Assembly: GCA_018105865.1 (NCBI GenBank)
Contig: CM030856.1
Location: forward strand, 6,926,720 to 6,990,719
DNA from: Metaphire vulgaris
Lineage: Eukaryota > Annelida > Clitellata > Crassiclitellata > Megascolecidae
Direction of reading: 5' to 3'
DNA length: 64,000 nt
Shown: positions 58,665-64,000 of the stretch, one piece after another
Layout of the letters: each line of letters begins with the position of its first letter
How positions within the stretch are numbered: the first letter of the stretch is position 1
Notes under the pieces: generated by a model
What the model was told of the DNA's origin: nothing
Database searches by the model: none
Seen by the model: only the letters and a program-made list of their open reading frames with translations
Program-made: the position numbers and the translations under genes

Positions 58665-59246
58665 ACCAGGTGACAATCTGGAGATGGATTTTTAAGCGTG
58701 TTCTAAAAAAAACTGTAATGAATTTCCAGCGCCTTCCTCTTGCGTTATGAACTGCATGCTATTATTGACTATTGTATACCATATTGCTTCTGGCGCTCAA
58801 AACGTTTACAGATTTTCTGATTTACCTCTAAGAAAGTACAATGCAGGTATTTGCGTTGGAAAGTGTATTTCCATTAAGTCTACGACATCCATTGGATGTA
58901 GATCCAGCAACAGAATTTAGGAAATAATTAACCTAAGTTCATCCACAAATTTACAATTTTAAAATATAGACCTAGTTTGAAACAACGCTCTTCTGAATCT
59001 CGAACTTCTCGAAAACATATTAGTTTAGAAAAGTTAATTTTTCTGTTTAAAATCAAAGCAACGCACCTCACAGCTTTTGTACTTCGTGTAGATGGGTCGG
59101 GCGGGGAGGGGGAGGGAGCTGAAAAAGAACACAGTCTTCAGAAGTAAGGGTCCTTGTCCGTTGTGTTTTCTGCTCTGTCTGGTTGCTAAGACCAGATTTC
59201 ATATATGCATCGGAGGATAGGTGCTGATGATGATTTCTTTTTGTAG

Positions 59247-59312
59247 AAGACGATGAAGAAGAATACGATTTAGATTTGACCAACTCGACAAATGAGGATG
59301 GAGAAATAGCAG
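59247..59312 (+). CDS. FGFR-like: FGF-receptor-like gene, exon 4 (acid box)
   Basis: The acceptor TTTCTTTTTGTAG ends at 59246 and the donor GCAG|GTAATA starts at 59313. The 66-bp exon takes phase 1 and leaves phase 1. It encodes EDDEEEYDLDLTNSTNEDGE, an acidic linker directly after the first Ig domain, where FGF receptors carry their acid box in its own short exon. NST is a possible glycosylation site. The next exons (further Ig domains, membrane helix, kinase) must lie beyond 64000. An acidic linker in another Ig-family protein cannot be excluded, but order, exon sizes and phases favour FGFR (or FGFRL). Confidence 0.7.
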
Positions 59313-59459
59313 GTAATAATTCATACTAGCTTCATATAATAATTGTTTTACATTCTGTTTTAAATAATATCTGATTCAGACATTCGGTCAGGGTCCAGTG
59401 GTTGATTTCAACTTAAAGCCTCTGTCCTGAAGCAGCAAACAGAATAGGGACCCATTACT

Positions 59460-60300
59460 ACAAGTAAGTAAGTAAATAAAAAATCTCGTAAACTTATACA
59501 GCGCCCCAGAAAGCAGTACAGCAGTAGCTGCTTATTCTTATGCGCTTAATCTTTCTTGAAATAGCTATAGACGAGGTGGTTTGTCGGCCGGGCAAAGGCA
59601 AGTGCTATGTATGAGAAGTCTTAAGCAAATCTTGGCTGATTAATGTCTAGGTAGGGCCTATAATATGGATTGTTCTACAAGTTCTGCTACAGGTTGACTA
59701 CTATAAGTGTTATAGATGAGATGAGATGCTCCTGTGCATTATGAAAGTGGCGCTATAGAAGTTTTTAAGATTAGATTAGATGAGTAGACATGCGTAAGTC
59801 TTGGTTGATTAATGTCCGCCCTAACATCGACTGGCACTGTTCGTCTCGTGCTGAGCTCGTGAGTCGAAGTAGTATACAACTGGGCTTTCTTTAATCTCTA
59901 CATCTCTTTTCAACTGCAATGGTCTGCTGCATTTTGGATCGGGCTTAACCGGCACACACTCGGATATTAAGTCAATTTTTGTCCAGCAACAAAATCCTTC
60001 GTTCTATCATCTAGAGTTACATGTATATTACGTCTCTTTCTGTCGTTTTAAGTCTTCCTTGCTGATTTCACACTCCCACCCTTCACTGATCACAAACCTT
60101 CGGTTATAACTATATTTCAACGGTTGATTAAGCGCCTGGGAATAAGCAGCCGCTACGGCACCTGTCTCATGAAAGCGCTATAGAAATTAACGAGAATTTA
60201 CTTACTTACTTAGTTCTACAAGTTCTGCTACGAGTTAGCTACTATAAGTGCTGTAGATGAGTAGTCTTGAGTTAAGTCTTTGCTGGTTAATGTTTACCGG
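59460..60300. repeat. Diverged repeats with several retroelement tails
   Basis: TTCTACAAGTTCTGCTAC occurs at 59673 and 60215, each followed by ACTATAAGTG; AAGTC..TTGGCTGATTAATGT-like units occur near 59615, 59795 and 60265. A stub with TAGAAGTTTTTAAGATTAGA (59718-59785) is inserted in the first copy. (ACTT)n stubs lie at 59461 and 60175-60212. Confidence 0.55.
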
Positions 60301-60493
60301 TAAGTATTGTAGACGGATGCCTGCTCGAGATCCGCAGCTTAAGACTTATGGTCTTAAATGATACACATTGTTTCAAAAAAGGCATTTTACCGATGATCTC
60401 TTCGAAGTTGATGTTTAAATTTGAAAATACGTAAGAGAGCAAAACGGTTTCTGACGAAATATGTGTCATTTGTTTAGGCGCATTTGTTTAAAC

Positions 60494-61297
60494 CAGTGGT
60501 TCTCATTCTTTTTTGGTCGACGTACCCTTTCAGACACTTTTCGAAAATCCGTGTACCCCCCCCCCCATTTTCAAAGTAAATTTGACCCTTTCGCTCATTC
60601 ACTGCGTAGTATATAAGTTATAATAAGCTTACCTCGTGAATAAATTGAAATAATAGTGAGTGGTGTCCCATCCCGAACGCTGTAGATAAAATCGAGACAG
60701 ACAATATTGACTTTTCTAGTAGGATTTTAAGCAATGAAAATGGAGGGGGAACAAAAATGTGGGTTTCGTCATAGAATTTGTTCAATACACTGACATTTTG
60801 CATAGCTATACGCCTACTGTTCAATAGGCCTACACTGTACTCCTTTCATTGGCTCCTGTCGCACATCGAATCGATATTACAATTTTTGCCGTTGTCCATA
60901 AAACCTGTGATACAAGACACGGCTTATCCCTCGATCATCAAGCAAATTAAAACGTTGTCAATTCTCAAAAAAACACCCTGACAAGCAAAAAAAACCTTAT
61001 TGCCACCGGATCTGGGCCTCTGAAAACCCCATGGGCCCCGGTACAATGTACCGGCTGCACCCCACCTCTCCTCAGGCCTGGACGTGTTAGAAGAGTCCAA
61101 AAGCCTATATCTGGTCATTGCCATTGGAGGAAAATCAAATTAACTCGCAATTTCATAGAACTTTTGTAAATAGGCCTGTTGTGAAATTTCTAACCATCGG
61201 AAATCAATGCATGCGAATTCCGCTGCCATTAGCGTACCCCTTGAAAAGTCCATTGTGTGCCCCTGGGGGTACGCGTACCACCGTTTGGGAGCCACTG
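60494..61297. mobile_element. hAT element, family J3 (CAGTGGTTCTCATTC), with internal insert
   Basis: CAGTGGTTCTCATTC to CGTTTGGGAGCCACTG, with perfect GTTTAAAC duplications (60486-60493, 61298-61305). It is longer than sister copies; 60955-61080 has family G-like sequence, including CCTGACAAGCAAAAAAAACC, so a second element probably sits inside. Confidence 0.88.
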
Positions 61298-61487
61298 GTT
61301 TAAACCAATGTTTTCTGGGCTGCGGGGTGGGTTTGCTGCGTGTATGAATGCGTGTGTGGGTGTGTATGCGTCAGTGTACTTACTGCGCATGCACGAGAAC
61401 TTCTGCGCTATCCTTAGAATTAATTCTCGGAATGCTTGGCTGTCCCGAGAACCAGGTTCGAAGGACAATAGCTTTGCAGTGCATACG

Positions 61488-61677
61488 CAGGCCCTCCGAG
61501 AGGGGGGGCAGGGGGGGGCAACTGCACAGGGGCCCGGCGGTCTGGAGGGGGCCCGGGCCGATGCCGGGCCGATGATGAATATGTATAATTAACAATAAAA
61601 CGAATAATAACACTAAAGAACACAGTTCAGCAGAGGCTGAGCACAAAGGGGCCTGGGACACAGTGCTAAATGGCCGA

Positions 61678-61712
<35 letters not shown>

Positions 61713-61862
61713 TCGTCAACACTTAAAATAATAAAACACCTTATAAAAACGGCTGACAAGCAAAAAAAAAAAAAAAAAGGTCGCCAAGAAATTATGACGA
61801 AATGATGAAAAGGGCCCGTCGGCCATTCTGCACAGGGGCCCGAATTTCTCTCGGAGGGCCTG
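61488..61862. mobile_element. hAT MITE, family G, with poly-A tracts
   Basis: CAGGCCCTCCGAGAGG to CTCTCGGAGGGCCTG, with perfect TGCATACG duplications (61480-61487, 61863-61870). The two internal modules have A-runs expanded to about 31 and 17 bases, followed by GGTCGTC and GGTCGCC. Confidence 0.95.
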
Positions 61863-61890
61863 TGCATACGACTACATCTCTGCCTAGCTC

Positions 61891-61892
61891 TG

Positions 61893-61990
<98 letters not shown>
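61891..61990. repeat. (AAT)n tail of the LINE at 62 kb
   Basis: About 33 AAT units; on the minus strand it follows the LINE 3' stub. Confidence 0.93.
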
Positions 61991-61991
<1 letters not shown>

Positions 61992-62290
61992 GAAACACAG
62001 ACTTAAAGTGGTTCAGGAGGGTTTGCCCGGGGTGAGAACCACTGTTGTACCCTTCCAATCTAGTATCCTATAGTAGACCTACTGAAGTTTGTTTTGAAAT
62101 CATTCACACTCGTAGCCATTACTATCTTCTCGTCCAATTCATTCCATCTGTCCACGACTCTTGCACTAAACAAGTGCTGTTTGTGTTTCCCAAACCGTTT
62201 ATTAAACAGTTTCATGTTGTGTTCTCTGGTTCCATCATACTGACGCATTGTAAAAGAAAAACGTTCTCTTATCGAGACTGCCGCTTCTAA
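61991..62290 (-). pseudogene. LINE ORF2 C-terminus and 3' end, family L
   Basis: The minus strand encodes MRQYDGTREHNMKLFNKRFG, then SARVVDRWNELDEKIVMATS and VNDFKTNF, the usual ending of CR1/L2-like reverse-transcriptase proteins. After the stop comes the stub CAGTGGTTCTCACC..GAACCACTTTAAG and an (ATT)n tail. It is 5'-truncated: upstream sequence loses similarity. Confidence 0.75.
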
Positions 62291-62667
62291 ACTCTCGTAT
62301 CCAGATGCGGCTGTCTACTGTAGCACTAGTCCTTGCCTTGTCCAATTTCAAACAAGGTATCAATTTTATAATATTTATGTGGTCTATAAAACCTGTAATA
62401 GAAGAAACCAGCTCTCTTAAGCGCCATTTTATCTCTCGATTGATTTTTTAGACATTTGACAGAGAATAGATTTCTGAAAGACTTTGTATAGTGTCGTTTC
62501 AAATGGCTCATTATTTTTGTGGCATTTCGAAAGCTCTAGAAAAAAATTGAGACAGAATATATTGACAATTCTAGTTACGGTTTGACACAACAAAGATGGG
62601 GACACAAGAATATGTGGTTTTAATTCGTTTCATCACTCTTCTGAATTTTTGCATATCTATAGCCTAC

Positions 62668-62851
62668 CAGGGGCGGCGCTAGGGGGTCTCGGGCCTGCCA
62701 GTGTCGGGCAGGGACGCCCGAGCAAATCGTGCAAATCTGCAGAGGAATTATGATTTGGGGTGGGTTGATGGGGAGGGGTAGTCTGAACCTGGTCCTGGTT
62801 GTGTAGATTACATTAGACCCACCCAGCCGACAAAACCCAGCGCCGCCCCTG
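62668..62851. mobile_element. hAT-like MITE (CAGGGGCGGCGC ends)
   Basis: CAGGGGCGGCGCTAGG to CAGCGCCGCCCCTG are inverted ends; the flanks do not match, so it is old or rearranged. Confidence 0.7.
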
Positions 62852-62930
62852 CAGATGCCGTTAGGGGTTAGACCTAAGTATTGTTGGCCAATATACGTCG
62901 TCAAATCCGACGGTTTAAGAAATCATCCTT

Positions 62931-63009
62931 TAACCCCTTAACTGGGAATCCCGGATATATCCGTCCATTTTACATTGAGTTACAGTTAAATACATGGTTA
63001 AGGGGTTAA
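62931..63009. mobile_element. TTAA-flanked palindromic mini-element
   Basis: TTAACCCCTTAACTGGG to ATGGTTAAGGGGTTAA; it differs from the 54142 copy at only a few positions. Confidence 0.75.
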
Positions 63010-63555
63010 AATTGCTTATTATGACGTTGATGGGCCATCTACGTTTCATTACCGGTATCGTTATCATCGGTAAGACGGAGCAACAGAGGAGGGCGATGAA
63101 TTTCTTCATCGTTGCATTCGATCGACGGTTACCTTGCAGCGTCACGACGATACATCAGGTGAGATACACCTGAAGATACCGTTACCTCGTGGCTAGGTAG
63201 CACTCTCCGACTCTATATGGACACTGGATACGACGGCAAGAAATGTGGATCCCCGAGGGTCGGGGTGCAGATGTTTGCACTCGAATGAGATTGTGCCCTC
63301 CACCCTCGGCAGTCAGTCGAGAAGACGAGGCAGAACAAGTGAACGCCATCTGCCATAAGTAAATTAAGGTAAATCTGTTGGGTGGGGGGAGAGGGGAAGG
63401 AAATCAGGAATCGAGTCGGATATCGTTCGGGTTATAGACGATGAACTGGGCCGTTTGAACGGGGTCAAGGTGAAGGTCGACTTGCAAAACGAGATGTGTC
63501 AAGGTCGCCGAACAGAACCGAGAAGAAGCGGGGTTTAGTGAACTGTGATTCGTGA
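63010..63555. other. Unique sequence, no gene recognised
   Basis: No element ends or exon that I can support. Confidence 0.4.
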
Positions 63556-63559
63556 ATGC

Positions 63560-63620
63560 TACAACAGTGGTTTTCACACAGGCTTACTTAGCCTCCTAAA
63601 CCACTGCGGATTTTATTATG
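63560..63620 (+). mobile_element. LINE 3' end, family L (plus)
   Basis: CAACAGTGGTTTTCACACAGG and CCTCCTAAACCACTG match the family L stub, followed by the trinucleotide region. Confidence 0.55.
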
Positions 63621-63639
63621 TGATTTTTTTCATGTTGTT

Positions 63640-63941
63640 TTATTATTATTATTATTAGTAGCAGTAGCAGTAATAATAATAATAATAATAATACCAATAA
63701 TAATAATAATAATAGTAATAGTAGTAGTAGTAATAGTAGTAATAGTAATAGTAGTAATCCATTAGTTGTAGTATCAGTGTAGTAGTTGTATTATTATTAT
63801 TATTATTTTTATTATTATTATTAGTAGTAGTAGTAGTTGTTGTTTTAGTAGTAGTAGTAGTAGTAGTAATAGTAGTAATCCATTAGTTGTTGTAGTAGTA
63901 GTAGTAGTAGTAGTAATAGTAGTAGTAGTAATCCATTAGTT

Positions 63942-63990
<49 letters not shown>

Positions 63991-64000
63991 CAGTAGTAGT
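63640..64000. repeat. (ATT)n/(AGT)n compound repeat, to the edge
   Basis: Mixed TTA, TAA, TAG and AGT units with a higher-order unit containing AATCCATTAGTTG repeated at 63754, 63876 and 63931. Confidence 0.92.

Noticed and set aside
60924..61124. Small minus-strand gene
   Set aside because: The frame is built from family G-like hAT sequence inside the 60494-61297 element.
61680..61710. Poly-A as a processed-pseudogene tail
   Set aside because: It lies inside a hAT MITE with intact ends and equals the expanded A-run of the internal module.

Overview
The window is eukaryotic, intron-rich and dominated by repeats. It looks like a marine invertebrate animal genome. The best support for a metazoan is a split receptor gene with signal-peptide, immunoglobulin-half and acidic-linker exons whose splice phases all agree, plus a P-element/THAP9-like transposase, several LINE tails, tRNA-derived SINEs and dense hAT elements. 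An echinoderm or another deuterostome is my guess from the mixture of elements; nothing here proves the taxon.

Layout: 1-2.8 kb holds a decayed P-element/THAP9-type transposase on the minus strand, running off the left edge. 3.8-4.2 kb is an ankyrin-repeat exon on the minus strand. 4.86-7.54 kb is a decayed coding fragment on the plus strand, interrupted by a 2.1-kb TA-flanked DNA transposon and by a short hAT element; reading resumes across both. 8-28 kb has no convincing host exon. It holds LINE 3' ends, hAT MITEs, SINEs, very long simple repeats, and two CpG-rich non-repetitive stretches (about 15.0-15.6 and 23.7-24.3 kb).

28.1 kb to beyond the right edge is the one convincing host gene, on the plus strand: exon 1 (28147-28276, signal peptide), exons 2 and 3 (41741-41897, 43879-44003, one Ig domain) and exon 4 (59247-59312, acid box). 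This order is that of an FGF receptor; the remaining Ig domains, membrane segment and kinase would lie to the right. The introns (about 13.5, 2.0 and 15.2 kb) are filled with transposable elements.

Most of the short interspersed repeats could be delimited exactly because they carry terminal inverted repeats and 8-bp target duplications, usually perfect or with one mismatch (hAT hallmark). At least 30 such copies from about 15 families were found, some nested, so relative insertion ages can be read. A ~25-bp internal module (TGACAAGCAAAAAAGG followed by TCRTC) recurs inside hAT families whose ends differ. Four ~80-bp TTAA-flanked palindromic elements form a separate family. Retroelement 3' ends share conserved stubs but carry different simple-repeat tails, which explains many of the microsatellites.
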